Assembly (NCBI GenBank): GCA_036172665.1
Contig: JAYKNF010000014.1
Location: 1,539,001 to 1,603,000 of the forward strand
Length of the DNA: 64,000 bases
Direction of reading: 5' to 3'
Source of the DNA: Prosopocoilus inquinatus
Lineage: Eukaryota > Arthropoda > Insecta > Coleoptera > Lucanidae
Numbering within the stretch: position 1 is the first letter of the stretch; each line of letters opens with the position of its first letter. Below are positions 25,191 to 39,400 of this stretch, in pieces. The notes beneath the pieces are model-generated. The model worked only from the letters and a program-made list of their open reading frames with translations. It was not told the origin of the DNA and did no database searches. A program made the translations under genes and the position numbers.

Positions 25191-26667
25191 TTTCGTTTAA
25201 AACTATTTCCAGCTTCTGCTGCGTCCGAAAACGTCTTATATCACATCAGAGTTACTGGAGTCCATCGAAACGTCAAATAACATGATAGATAAGTATGGAT
25301 CGATTAGATACAGCACAGGAACAACGCTGATACGTGTTGTTTCGTTCAAAACTATTTCCAGCTTCTGCTGCGTCCGATAACTTTGTATCTCACATCAGGG
25401 TTACTGGAGTCAGTCCAAACGTCAAATAACATGATAGATGAGTAAGGATCGATTAGATACATCACAGGAACAATGCTAATATGTGTTGTTTCGTTTAAAA
25501 CTATTTCCAGCTGCTGCTGCGTCCGAAAACGTCGTATATCACATCAGAGTTACTGGAGTCCATCGAAATGTCAAATAACATGATAGATAAGTAAGGATCG
25601 ATTAGATACTACACAGGAACAACGCTAATGCGTGTTGTTTCGTTTAAAACTATTTCCAGCTCCTGCTGCGTCCCAAAACTTTGTATCTCACATCAGACTT
25701 ACTGGAGTCCATCCAAACGTCAAATAACATGTTAGATAAGTAAGGATCATTTAGATACATCACAGGAACAACGCTAATACGTGTTGTTTCGTTCAAAACT
25801 ATTTCCAGCTTCTGCTGCGTCCGAAATCTTTGTATCTCTCATCAGAGTTACTGGAGTTCATCCAAACGTCAAATAACATGATAGATGAGTAAGGATCGAT
25901 TAGATACATCACAGGAATAACGATAATATGTGTTGTTTCGTTTAAAACTATTTCCAGCTGCTGCTGCGTCCGAAAACGTTGTATCTCACATCAGAGCTAC
26001 TGGAGTCCATCGAAACGCCAAATAACATGATAGATGAGTAAGGATCGATTAGATACATCACAGGAACAACGCTAATACGTGTTGTTTTATTTAAAACTAT
26101 TCCCAGCTTCAGCTGCGTCCGAGAACTTCGTATCTCACATCAAAGTTACTGGAGTCCATCGAAACGCCAAATAACATGATAGATGAGTAAGGATCGATTA
26201 GATACATCACAGGAACAACGCTAATGCGTGTTGTTTCGTTTAAAACTATTTCCAGCTTCTGCTGCGTCCGAAAACGTCGTATCTCACATCAGAGCTACTG
26301 GAGTCTATCGAAACTCCAAATAACATGATAGATGAGTAAGGATCGATTAGATACATCACAGGAACAACGCTAATACGTGTTGTTTCATTTAAAACTATTC
26401 CCAGCTTCAGCTGCGTCCGAGAACTTTGTATCTCACATCAGACTTACTGGAGTCCATCCAAACGTTAAATAACATGTTAGATATGTAAGGATCGTTTAGA
26501 TACATCACAGGAACAACGCTAATAGGTGTTGTTTCGTTCAAAACTATTTCCAGCTTCTGCTGCGTCCGAAATCTTTGTATCTCTCATCAGAGTTACTGGA
26601 GTCCATCCAAACGTCAAATAACATGATAGATGAGTAAGGATCGATTAGATACATCACAGGAACAACG
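25191..26667 (+). repeat. 15-monomer HOR, copy 2
   Basis: Second copy of 22956-24432. The TATTCCCAGC monomer appears twice here (26098 and 26396, two monomers apart) against once in copy 1. A local dimer duplication therefore compensates the two-monomer loss upstream and restores the 15-monomer spacing. Confidence 0.82.
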
Positions 26668-27791
26668 CTAATACGTGTTGTTTCGTTTAAAACTATTTCC
26701 AGCTTCTGCTGCGTCCGAGAACTTCGTATCTCACGTCAAGGTTACTGGAGTCCATCCAAACGTCAAATATCATGATAGATAAGTAAGGATCGATTAGATG
26801 CATCACAGGAACAACGCTAATGCGTGTTGTTTCGTTTAAAACTATTTCTAGCTTCAGCTGCGTCCGAGAACTTCGTATCTCACATCAAAGTTACTGGAGT
26901 CCATCGAAACGCCAAATAACATGATAGATGAGTAAGGATCGATTAGATACATTACAGGAACAACGCTAATGCGTGTTGTTTCGTTTAAAACTATTTCCAG
27001 CTTCTGCTGCGTCCGAAAACTTTGTATTTCACATCAAAGTTACTGGAGTCCATCCAAACGTAAAATAACATGATAGATGAGTAATTATCGATTAGATACA
27101 TCACAGGAACATCGCTAATGCGTGTTGTTTCGTTTAAAATTATTTCCAGCTTCTGCTGCGTCCGAAAGCGTCGTATCTCACATCAGAGTTACTGGAGTCC
27201 GTCGAAACGTCAAATAACATGATAGATAAGTAAGTATCGATTAGATACAGCACAGGAACAACGCTAATACGTGTTGTTTCGTTTAAAACTATTTCCAGCT
27301 TCTGCTGCGTCCGAAAACTTCGTATCTCACATCAGAGTTACTGGAGTCCATCGAAACGTCAAATAACATGATAGATAAGTAAGTATCGATTAGATACAGC
27401 ACAGGAACAACGCTAATACGTGTTGTTTCGTTTAGAACTATTTCCAGCTCCTGCTGCGTCCAGAAACTTTGTATCTCACATCAGACTTACTGGAGTCCAT
27501 CCAAACGTCAAATAACATGTTAGATAAGTAAGGATCGTTTAGATACATCACAGGAACAACGCTAATACGTGTTGTTTCGTTCAAAACTATTTCCAGCTTC
27601 TGCTGCGTCCGAAATCTTTGTATCTCACATCAGAGTTACTGGAGTCCATCGAAAAGTCAAATAACATGATAGATAAGTAAGTATCGATTAGATACAGCAC
27701 AGGAACAACGCTAATACGTGTTGTTTCGTTTAAAACTATTTCCAGCTCCTGCTGCGTCCAAAAACTTTGTATCTCACATCAGAGTTACTGG

Positions 27792-29545
27792 AGCCCATCG
27801 AAACGTCAAATAACATGATAGATATGTAAGGATCGATTAGATACATCACAGGAACAACGCTAATGCGTGTTGTTTCGTTTAAAACTATTTCCAGGTTCTG
27901 CTGCGTCCGAGAACTTCGTATCTCACTTCAGGGCTACTGGAGTCCATCCAAACGTCAAATAACATAATAGATAAGTAAGGATCGATTAGATACAGCACAG
28001 GAACAACGCTAATACGTGTTGTTTCGTTTAAAACTACTTCCAGCTCCTGCTGCGTCCAAAAACTTTGTATCTCACATCAGACTTACTGGAGTCCATCCAA
28101 ACGTCAAATAACATGTTAGATAAGTAAGGATCGTTTAGATACATCACAGGAACAACGCTAATACGTGTTGTTTCGTTCAAAACTATTTCCAGCTTCTACT
28201 GCGTCCGAGAACTTTGTATCTCTCATCAGAGTTACTGGAGTCCGTCCAAACGTCAAATAACATGATAGATGAGTAAGGATCGATTAGATACATCACAGGA
28301 ACAACGCTAATATGTGTTGTTTCGTTTCAAATTATTTCCAGCTGCTGCTGCGTCTGAAAATTTCATATCTCACATTAGAGTTACTGGAGTCCATCGAAAC
28401 GTCAAATAACATAGTAGCTAAGTAAGGATCGATTAGATACATCCCAGGAACAACGCTAATACGTGTTGTTTCGTTCAAAACTATTTGCAGCTTCTGCTGC
28501 GTCCAAAAACTTTGTATCTCACATCAGAGTTACTGGAGTCCATCCAAACGTCAAATAACATGATAGATGAGTAAGGATCGATTAGATACATCACAGGAAC
28601 AACGCTAATACGTGTTGTTTCGTTTAAAACTATTTCCAGCTTCTGCTGCGTCCGAGAACTTCGTATCTCACGTCAGGGTTACTGGAGTAAATCCAAACGT
28701 CAAATAACATGATAGATAAGTAAGGATCGATTAGATACATCACAGGAACAACGCTAATGCGTGTTGTTTCGTTTAAAACTATTTCTAGCTTCAGCTGCGT
28801 CCGAGAACTTCGTCTCTCATAACTAAGTTACTGGAGTCCATCGTAACGCCAAATAACATGATAGATGAGTAAGGATCGATTAGATACATCACAGGAACAA
28901 CGCTAATGCGTGTTGTTTCGTTTAAAACTATTTCCAGCTTCTGCTGCGTCCGAGAACTTCGTATCTCACGTCAGGGTTACTGGAGTCCATCCAAACGTCA
29001 AATAACATGATAGATAAGTAAGGATCGTTTAGATACATCACAGGAACAACGCTAATACGTGTTGTTTCGTTCAAAACTATTTCCAGCTTCTGCTGCGTCC
29101 GAAATCTTTGCATCTCACATCAGAGTTACTGGAGTCCATCGAAACGTCAAATAACATGATAGATAAGTAAGGATCGATTAGATACAGCACAGGAACAACG
29201 CTAATACGTGTTGTTTCGTTTAAAATTATTTCCAGCTCCTGCTGCGTATCAAAACTTTGTATCTCACATCAGACTTACTGGAGTCCATCCAAACGTCAAA
29301 TAACATGTTAGATAAGTAAGGATCGTTTAGATACATCACAGGAACAACGCTAATAGGTGGTGTTTCGTTCAAAACTATTTCCAGCTTCTGCTGCGTCCGA
29401 AATCTTTGTATTTCTCATCAGAGTTACTGGAGTCCATCCAAACGTCAAATAACATGATAGATGAGTAAGGATCGATTATATACATCACAGGAACAACGCT
29501 AATACGTGTTGTTTCGTTTAAAACTATTTCCAGCTTCTGCTGCGT
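27792..29545 (+). repeat. 18-monomer HOR, copy 1
   Basis: The order from the AGCCCATC/ATATGTAAGG monomer through CTTCAGGGCTAC, TTCTACTGCG, GTCTGAAAATTTC, CATCCCAGG, the type A anchor (28747) and the AGGTGG/TTTCTC monomer repeats at 30474-32227, offset 2682 bp (18 x 149). Private changes in this copy include CCAGGTTCTG near 27893, GTAAATCC near 28687 and GCGTATCAAAAC near 29246. Confidence 0.87.
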
Positions 29546-30600
29546 CCGATAACTTTGTATCTCACATCAGAGTTACTGGAGTCTGTCCAAACGTCAAATA
29601 ACATGATAGATGAGTAAGGATCGATTAGATACATTACAGGAACAACGCTAATATGTGTTGTTTCGTTTAAAACTATTTCCAGCTGCTGCTGCGTCCGAAA
29701 ACGTCGTATCTCACATCAGAGTTACTGGAGTCCATCGAAATGTCAAATAACATAATAGATAAGTAAGGATCGATTAGATACAGCACAGGAACAACGCTAA
29801 TGCGTGTTGTTTCGTTTAAAACTATTTCTAGCTTCAGCTGGGTCCGAGAACTTCGTATCTCACATCTAAGTTACTGGAGTTCATCGAAACGCCAAATAAC
29901 ATGATAGATGAGTAAGGATCGATTAGATACATCACAGGAACAACGCTAATGCGTGTTGTTTCGTTTAAAACTATTTCCAGCTTCTGCTGCGTCCGAAAAT
30001 TTCGTATCTCACATTAGAGTTACTGGAGTCCATCGAAACGTCAAATAACATAGTAGCTAAATAAGGATCGATTAGATACATCACAGGAACAACGCTAATG
30101 CGTGTTGTTTCGTTCAAAACTATTTCCAGCTTCTGCTGCGTCCGAAAACGTCGTATCTCACATCAGAGTTACTGGAGCCCATCGAAACGTCAAATAACAT
30201 GATAGATAAGTAAGGATCGATTAGATACATCACAGGAACATCGCTAATGCGTGTTGTTTCGTTTAAAACTATTTCCAGCTTCTGCTGCGTCCGAAAACGT
30301 CGTATCTCACATCAGAGTTACTGGAGCCCATCGAAACGTCAAATAACATGATAGATAAGTAAGGATCGATTAGATACAGCACAGGAACAACGCTAAAACG
30401 TGTTGTTTCGTTTAAAACTATTTCCAGCTTCTGCTGCGTCCGAAAACGTCGTATCTCACATCAGAGTTACTGGAGCCCATCGAAACGTCAAATAACATGA
30501 TAGATATGTAAGGATCGATTAGATACATCACAGGAACAACGCTAATGCGTGTTGTTTCGTTTAAAACTATTTCCAGCTTCTGCTGCGTCCGAGAACTTCG
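29545..30600 (+). repeat. Module M, middle copy
   Basis: Same monomer order as 1845-2900, 7210-8100 and 59348-60400: GATAACTTTG/TCTGTCC, GAAATGTC, GGGTCCG, AAAATTTCG and three AAAACGTCG/AGCCCATC monomers. It has the common states CTCACATCAG and GGAACATCGC, not the rare states shared by the two end copies. Confidence 0.8.
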
Positions 30601-32227
30601 TATCTCACGTCAGGGTTACTGGAGTCCATCCAAACGTCAAATAACATAATAGATAAGTAAGGATCGATTAGATACAGCACATTAACAACGCTAATACGTG
30701 TTGTTTCGTTTAAAACTATTTCCAGCTCCTGCTGCGTCCAAAAACTTTGTATCTCACATCAGACTTACTGGAGTCCATCCAAATGTCAAATAACATGTTA
30801 GATAAGTAAGGATCGTTTAGATACATCACAGGAACAACGCTAATACGTGTTGTTTCGTTCAAAACTATTTCCAGCTTCTACTGCGTCCGAGAACTTTGTA
30901 TCTCTCATCAGAGTTACTGGAGTCCGTCCAAACGTCAAATAACATGATAGATGAGTAAGGATCGATTAGATACATCACAGGAACAACGCTAATATGTGTT
31001 GTTTCGTTTCAAACTATTTCCAGCTGCTGCTGCGTCTGAAAATTTCATATCTCACATTAGAGTTACTGGAGTCCATCGAAACGTCAAATAACATAGTAGC
31101 TAAGTAAGGATCGATTAGATACATCCCAGGAACAACGCTAATACGTGTTGTTTCGTTCAAAACTATTTCCAGCTTCTGCTGCGTCCAAAAACTTTGTATC
31201 TCACATCAGAGTTACTGGAGTCCATCCAAACGTCAAATAACATGATAGATGAGTAAGGATCGATTAGATACATCACAGGAACAACGCTAATACGTGTTGT
31301 TTCGTTTAAAACTATTTCCAGCTTCTGCTGCGTCCGAGAACTTCGTATCTCACGTCAGGGTTACTGGAGTACATCCAAACGTCAAATAACATGATAGATA
31401 AGTAAGGATCGATTAGATACATCACAGGAACAACGCTAATGCGTGTTGTTTCGTTTAAAACTATTTCTAGCTTCAGCTGCGTCCGAGAACTTCGTCTCTC
31501 ATAACTAAGTTACTGGAGTCCATCGTAACGCCAAATAACATGATAGATGAGTAAGGATCGATTAGATACATCACAGGAACAACGCTAATGCGTGTTGTTT
31601 CGTTTAAAACTATTTCCAGCTTCTGCTGCGTCCGAGAACTTCGTATCTCACGTCAGGGTTACTGGAGTCCATCCAAACGTCAAATAACATGATAGATAAG
31701 TAAGGATCGTTTAGATACATCACAGGAACAACGCTAATACGTGTTGTTTCGTTCAAAACTATTTCCAGCTTCTGCTGCGTCCGAAATCATTGTATCTCAC
31801 ATCAGAGTTACTGGAGTCCATCGAAACGTCAAATAACATGATAGATAAGTAAGGATCGATTAGATACAGCACAGGAACAACGCTAATACGTGTTGTTTCG
31901 TTTAAAACTATTTCCAGCTCCTGCTGCGTCCCAAAACTTTGTATCTCACATCAGACTTACTGGAGTCCATCCAAACGTCAAATAACATGTTAGATAAGTA
32001 AGGATCGTTTAGATACATCACAGGAACAACGCTAATAGGTGGTGTTTCGTTCAAAACTATTTCCAGCTTCTGCTGCGTCCGAAATCTTTGTATTTCTCAT
32101 CAGAGTTACTGGAGTCCATCCAAACGTCAAATAACATGATAGATGAGTAAGGATCGATTATATACATCACAGGAACAACGCTAATACGTGTTGTTTCGTT
32201 TAAAACTATTTCCAGCTTCTGCTGCGT
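30474..32227 (+). repeat. 18-monomer HOR, copy 2
   Basis: Second copy of 27792-29545 at +2682 bp, partly overlapping the end of the middle module M. It contains the type A anchor at 31429. Private changes include CACATTAACAACG near 30680 and GAAATCATTG near 31783. After about 32227 it follows the 23-mer string instead of GATAACTTTG. Confidence 0.87.
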
Positions 32228-33469
32228 CCGAAAACGTCGTATCTCACATCAGAGTTACTGGAGTCCATCGAAACGTCAAATAACATGATAGATAAGTAAG
32301 GATTGATTAGATACAGCACAGGAACAACGCTAATACGTGTTGTTTCGTTTAAAACTATTTCCAGCTCCTGCTGCGTCCGAAAACTTCGTATCTCACATCA
32401 GAGTTACTGGAGTCCATCGAAACGTCAAATAACATGATAGATAAGTAAGTATCGATTAGATACAGCACAGGAACAACGCTAATACGTGTTGTTTCGTTTA
32501 AAATTATTTCCAGCTCCTGCTGCGTCCAAAAACTTTGTATCTCACATCAGACTTACTGGAGTCCATCCAAACGTCAAATAACATGTTAGATAAGTAAGGA
32601 TCGTTTAGATACATCACAGGAACAACGCTAATACGTGTTGTTTCGTTCAAAACTATTTCCAGCTTCTGCTGCGTCCGAAATCTTTGTATCTCACATCAGA
32701 GTTACTGGAGTCCATCGAAACGTCAAATAACATGATAGATAAGTAAGTATCGATTAGATACAGCACAGGAACAACGCTAATACGTGTTGTTTCGTTTAAA
32801 ACTATTTCCAGCTCCTGCTGCGTCCGATAACTTTGTATCTCACATCAGAGTTACTGGAGTCTGTCCAAACGTCAAATAACATGATAGATGAGTAAGGATC
32901 GATTAGATACATCACAGGAACAACGTTAATACGTGTTGTTTCGTTCAAAACTATTTCCAGCTTCTGCTGCGTCCAAAAACTTTGTATCTCACATCAGAGT
33001 TACTGGAGTCCATCCAAACGTCAAATAACATGATAGATGAGTAAGGATCGATTAGATACATCACAGGAACAACGCTAATACGTGTTGTTTCGTTTAAAAC
33101 TATTTCCAGCTTCTGCTGCGTCCGAGAACTTCGTATCTCACGTCAGGGTTACTGGAGTCCATCCAAACGTCAAATAACATGATAGATAAGTAAGGATCGA
33201 TTAGATGCATCACAGGAACAACGCTAATGCGTGTTGTTTCGTTTAAAACTATTTCTAGCTTCAGCTGCGTCCGATAACTTCGTATCTCACATCTAAGTTA
33301 CTGGAGTCCATCGTAACGCCAAATAACATGATAGATGAGTAAGGATCGATTAGATACATCACAGGAACAACGCTAATACGTGTTGTTTCGTTTAAAACTA
33401 TTTCCAGCTTCTGCTGTGTCCGAGAACATCGTATCTCACGTCAGGGTTACTGGAGTCCATCCAAACGTC

Positions 33470-36400
33470 AAATAACATGATAGATAAGTAAGGATCGATT
33501 AGATACAGCACAGGAACAACGCTAATACGTGTTGTTTCGTTTAAAACTATTTCCAGCTCCTGCTGCGTCCCAAAACTTTGTATCTCACATCAGACTTACT
33601 GGAGTCCATCCAAACTTCAAATAACATGTTAGATAAGTAAGGATCGTTTAGATACATCACAGGAACAACGCTAATAGGTGTTGTTTCGTTCAAAACTATT
33701 TCCAGCTTCTGCTGCGTGCGAAATCTTTGTATCTCTCAACAGAGTTGCTGGAGTCCATCCAAACGTCAAATAACATGATAGATGAGTAAGGATCGATTAG
33801 ATACATCACAGGAACAACGTTAATACGTGTTGTTTCGTTCAAAACTATTTCCAGTTTCTGCTGCGTCCGAGAACTTTGTATCTCACATCAGAGTTACTGG
33901 AGTCCGTCCAAACGTCAAACAACATGATAGATGAGTAAGGATCGTTTAGATACATCACAGGAATATCGCTAATGCGTGCTGTTTCGTTTAAAACTATTTC
34001 CAGCTCCTGCTGCGTCCGAAAACGTCGTATCTCACATCAGAGTTACTGGAGTCCATCGAAACGTCAAATAACATGATAGAAAAGTAAGGATCCATTAGAT
34101 ACATCACAGGAACAACGCTAATACGTGTTGTTTCGTTCAAAACTATTTCCAGCTTCTGCTGCCTCCAAAAACTTTGTATTTCACATCAAAGTTACTGGAG
34201 TCCATCCAAACGTAAAATAACATGATAGATGAGTAATTATCGATTAGATACATCACAGGAACATCGCTAATGCGTGTTGTTTCGTTTAAAACTATTTCCA
34301 GCTTCTGCTGCGTCCGAAAGCTTCGTATCTCACATCAGACTTACTGGAGTCCATCCAAACGTCAAATAACATGTTAGATAAGTAAGGATCGTTTAGATAC
34401 ATCACAGGAACAACGCTAATACGTGTTGTTTCGTTCAAAACTATTTCCAGCTTCTGCTGCGTCCGAAATCTTTGTATCTCACATCAGAGTTACTGGAGTC
34501 CATCGAAACGTCAAGTAACATGATAGATAAGTAAGTATCGATTAGATACAGCACAGGAACAACGCTAATACGTGTTGTTTCGTTTAAAACTATTTCCAGC
34601 TCCTGCTGCGCCCAAAAACTTTGTATCTCACATCAGACTTACTGGAGTCCATCCAAACGTCAAATAATATGTTAGATAAGTAAGGATCGTTTAGATACAT
34701 CACAGGAACAACGCTAATACGTGTTGTTTCGTTCAAAACTATTTCCAGCTTCTGCTGCGTCCGATAACTTTGTATCTCACATCAGAGTTACTGGAGTCTG
34801 TCCAAACGTCAAATAACATGATAGATGAGTAAGGATAGATTAGATACATTACAGGAACAACGCTAATATGTGTTGTTTCGTTTAAAACTATTTCCAGCTG
34901 CTGCTGCGTCCGAAAACGTCGTATCTCACATCAGAGTTACTGGAGTCCATCGAAATGTCAAATAACATGATAGATAAGTAAGGATCGATTAGATACAGCA
35001 CAGGAACAACGCTAATGCGTGTTGTTTCGTTTAAAACTATTTCTAGCTTCAGCTGGGTCCGAGAACTTCGTATCTCACGTCAGGGTTACTGGAGTCCATC
35101 CAAACGTCAAATAACATGATAGATGAGTAAGGATCGATTAGATACATCACAGGAACAACGCTAATATGTGTTGTTTCGTTTCAAACTATTTCCAGCTGCT
35201 GCTGCGTCCGAAAATTTCGTATCTCACATTAGAGTTACTGGAGTCCATCGAAACGACAAATAACATAGCAGCTAAGTAAGGATCGATTAGATACATCACA
35301 GGAGCAACGCTAATGCGTGTTGTTTCGTTTAAAACTATTTCTAGCTTCAGCTGCGTCCGAGAACTTCGTATCTCACATCTAAGTTACTGGAGTCCATCGT
35401 AACGCCAAATAACATGATAGATGAGTAAGGATCGATTAGATACATCACAGGAACAACGCTAATATGTGTTGTTTCGTTTAAAACTATTTCCAGCTGCTGC
35501 TGCGTCCGAAAACGTCGTATCTCACATCAGAGTTACTGGAGTCCATCGAAATGTCAAATAACATGATAGATGAGTAAGGATCGATTAGATACATCACAGG
35601 AACAACGCTAATGCGTGTTGTTTCGTTTAAAACTATTTCCAGCTTCTGCTGCGTCCGAAAATATCGTATCTCACATTAGAGTTACTGGAGTCCATCGTAA
35701 CGCCAAATAACATGTCAGATAAGTAAGGATCGTTTAGATACATCACAGGAACAACGCTAATACGTGTTGTTTCGTTCAAAACTATTTCCAGCTTCTACCG
35801 CGTCCGAGAACTTTGTATCTCTCATCAGAGTTACTGGAGTCCATCCAAACGTCAAATAACATGATAGATAAGTAAGGATCGATTAGATACAGCACAGGAA
35901 CAACGCTAATATGTGTTGTTTCGTTTCAAACTATTTCCAGCTGCTGCTGCGTCCGAAAATTTCGTATCTCACATTAGAGTTACTGGAGTCCATCGAAACG
36001 ACAAATAACATAGCAGCTAAGTAAGGATCGATTAGATACATCACAGGAACAACGTTAATACGTGTTGTTTCGTTCAAAACTATTTCCAGCTTCTGCTGCG
36101 TCCGAGAACTTCGTATCTCACGTCAGGGTTACTGGAGTCCATCCAAACGTCAAATAACATGATAGATAAGTAAGGATCGATTAGATGCATCACAGGAACA
36201 ACGCTAATGCGTGTTGTTTCGTTTAAAACTATTTCTAGCTTCAGCTGCGTCCGATAACTTCGTATCTCACATCTAAGTTACTGGAGTCCATCCAAACGTC
36301 AAATAACATGATAGATGAGTAAGGATCGATTAGATACATCACAGGAACAACGCTAATACGTGTTGTTTCGTTTAAAACTATTTCCAGCTTCTGCTGCGTC

Positions 36401-39400
36401 CGAGAACTTCGTATCTCACGTCAGGGTTACTGGAGTCCATCCAAACGTCAAATAACATGATAGATGAGTAAGGATCGATTAGATACATCACAGGAACAAC
36501 GCTAATATGTGTTGTTTCGTTTCAAACTATTTCCAGCTGCTGCTGCGTCCGAAAATTTCGTATCTCACATTAGAGTTACTGGAGTCCATCGAAACGACAA
36601 ATAACATAGCAGCTAAGTAAGGATCGATTAGATACATCACAGGAGCAACGCTAATGCGTGTTGTTTCGTTTAAAACTATTTCTAGCTTCAGCTGCGTCCG
36701 AGAACTTCGTATCTCACATCTAAGTTACTGGAGTCCATCGTAACGCCAAATAACATGATAGATGAGTAAGGATCGATTAGATACATCACAGGAACAACGT
36801 TAATACGTGTTGTTTCGTTCAAAACAATTTCCAGCTTCTGCTGCGTCCAAAAACTTTGTATCTCACATCAGAGTTACTGGAGTCCATCCAAACGTCAAAT
36901 AACATGATAGATGAGTAAGGATCGATTAGATACATCACAGGAACAACGCTAAAACGTGTTGTTTCGTTTAAAACTATTTCCAGCTTCTGCTGCGTCCGAG
37001 AACTTCGTATCTCACGTCAGGGTTACTGGAGTCCATCCAAACGTCAAATAACATGATAGATAAGTAAGGATCGATTAGATGCATCACAGGAACAACGCTA
37101 ATGCGTGTTGTTTCGTTTAAAACTATTTCTAGCTTCAGCTGCGTCCGATAACTTCGTATCTCACATCTAAGTTACTGGAGTCCATCGTAACGCCAAATAA
37201 CATGATAGATGAGTAAGGATCGATTAGATACATCACAGGAACAACGCTAATGCGTGTTGTTTCGTTTAAAACTATTTCCAGCTTCTGCTGTGTCCGAGAA
37301 CATAGTATCTCACGTCAGGGTTACTGGAGTCTATCCAAACGTCAAATAACATGATAGATAAGTAAGGATCGATTAGATGCATCACAGGAACAACGCTAAT
37401 GCGTGTTGTTTCGTTTAAAACTATTTCTAGCTTCAGCTGCGTCCGATAACTTTGTATCTCACATCAGAGTTACTGGAGTCCATCCAAACGTCAAATAACA
37501 TGATAGATGAGTAAGGATCGATTAGATACATCACAGGAACAACGCTAATACGTGTTGTTTCGTTTAAAACTATTTCCAGCTCCTGCTGCGTCCCAAAACT
37601 TTGTATCTCACATCAGACTTACTGGAGTCCATCCAAACTTCAAATAACATGTTAGATAAGTAAGGATCGTTTAGATACATCACAGGAACAACGCTAATAG
37701 GTGTTGTTTCGTTCAAAACTATTTCCAGCTTCTGCTGCGTCCGAAATCTTTGTATCTCTCAACAGAGTTGCTGGAGTCCATCCAAACGTCAAATAACATG
37801 ATAGATGAGTAAGGATCGATTAGATACATCACAGGAACAACGCTACTACGTGTTGTTTCGTTTAAAACTATTTCCAGCTTCTGCTGCGTGCGAAAACGTC
37901 GTATCTCACATCAGAGTTACTGGAGTCCATCGAAACGTCAAATAACATGATAGATAAGTAAGGATCGATTAGATACAGCACAGGAACAACGCTAATACGT
38001 GTTGTTTCGTTTAAAACTATTTCCAGCTCCTGCTGCGTCCAAAAACTTTGTATCTCACATCAGACTTACTGGAGTCCATCCAAACGTTAAATAACATGTT
38101 AGATAAGTAAGGATCGTTTAGATACATCACAGGAACAACGCTAATACGTGTTGTTTCGTTTAAAACTATTTCCAGCTCCTGCTGCGTCCGAAAATTTCGT
38201 ATCTCACATTAGAGTTACTGGAGTCCATCGAAACGTCAAATAACATAGTAGCTAAATAAGGATCGATTAGATACATCACAGGAACAACGCTAATGCGTGT
38301 TGTTTCGTTCAAAACTATTTCCAGCTTCTGCTGCGTCCGAAAACGTCGTATCTCACATCAGAGTTACTGGAGCCCATCGAAACGTCAAATAACATGATAG
38401 ATAAGTAAGGATCGATTAGATACATCACAGGAACATCGCTAATGCGTGTTGTTTCGTTTAAAACTATTTCCAGCTTCTGCTGCGTCCGAAAACGTCGTAT
38501 CTCACATCAGAGTTACTGGAGCCCATCGAAACGTCAAATAACATGATAGATAAGTAAGGATCGATTAGATACAGCACAGGAACAACGCTAAAACGTGTTG
38601 TTTCGTTTAAAACTATTTCCAGCTTCTGCTGCGTCCGAAAACGTCGTATCTCACATCAGAGTTACTGGAGCCCATCGAAACGTCAAATAACATGATAGAT
38701 ATGTAAGGATCGATTAGATACATCACAGGAACAACGCTAATGCGTGTTGTTTCGTTTAAAACTATTTCCAGCTTCTGCTGCGTCCGAGAACTTCGTATCT
38801 CACTTCAGGGCTACTGGAGTCCATCCAAACGTCAAATAACATAATAGATAAGTAAGGATCGATTAGATACAGCACGGGAACAACGCTAATACGTGTTGTT
38901 TCATTTAAAACTATTTCCAGCTCCTGCTGCGTCCAAAAACTTTGTATCTCACATCAGACTTACTGGAGTCCATCCAAACGTCAAATAACATGTTAGATAA
39001 GTAAGGATCGTTTAGATACATCACAGGAACAACGCTAATACGTGTTGTTTCGTTCAAAACTATTTCCAGCTTCTACTGCGTCCGAGAACTTTGTATCTCT
39101 CATCAGAGTTACTGGAGTCCGTCCAAACGTCAAATAACATGATAGATGAGTAAGGATCGATTAGATACATCACAGGAACAACGCTAATATGTGTTGTTTC
39201 GTTTCAAACTATTTCCAGCTGCTGCTGCGTCTGAAAATTTCATATCTCACATTAGAGTTACTGGAGTCCATCGAAACGTCAAATAACATAGTAGCTAATT
39301 AAGGATCGATTAGATACATCCCAGGAACAACGCTAATACGTGTTGTTTCGTTCAAAACTATTTCCAGCTTCTGCTGCGTCCAAAAACTTTGTATCTCACA

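Noticed and set aside
28928..29113. 61-codon minus-strand frame
   Set aside because: It spans a little over one monomer and is open by chance of local substitutions. Because 149 is not a multiple of three, any frame meets the monomer's stop codons within a few hundred bases, and near-identical copies (for example near 31610 and 39805) lack the full frame.
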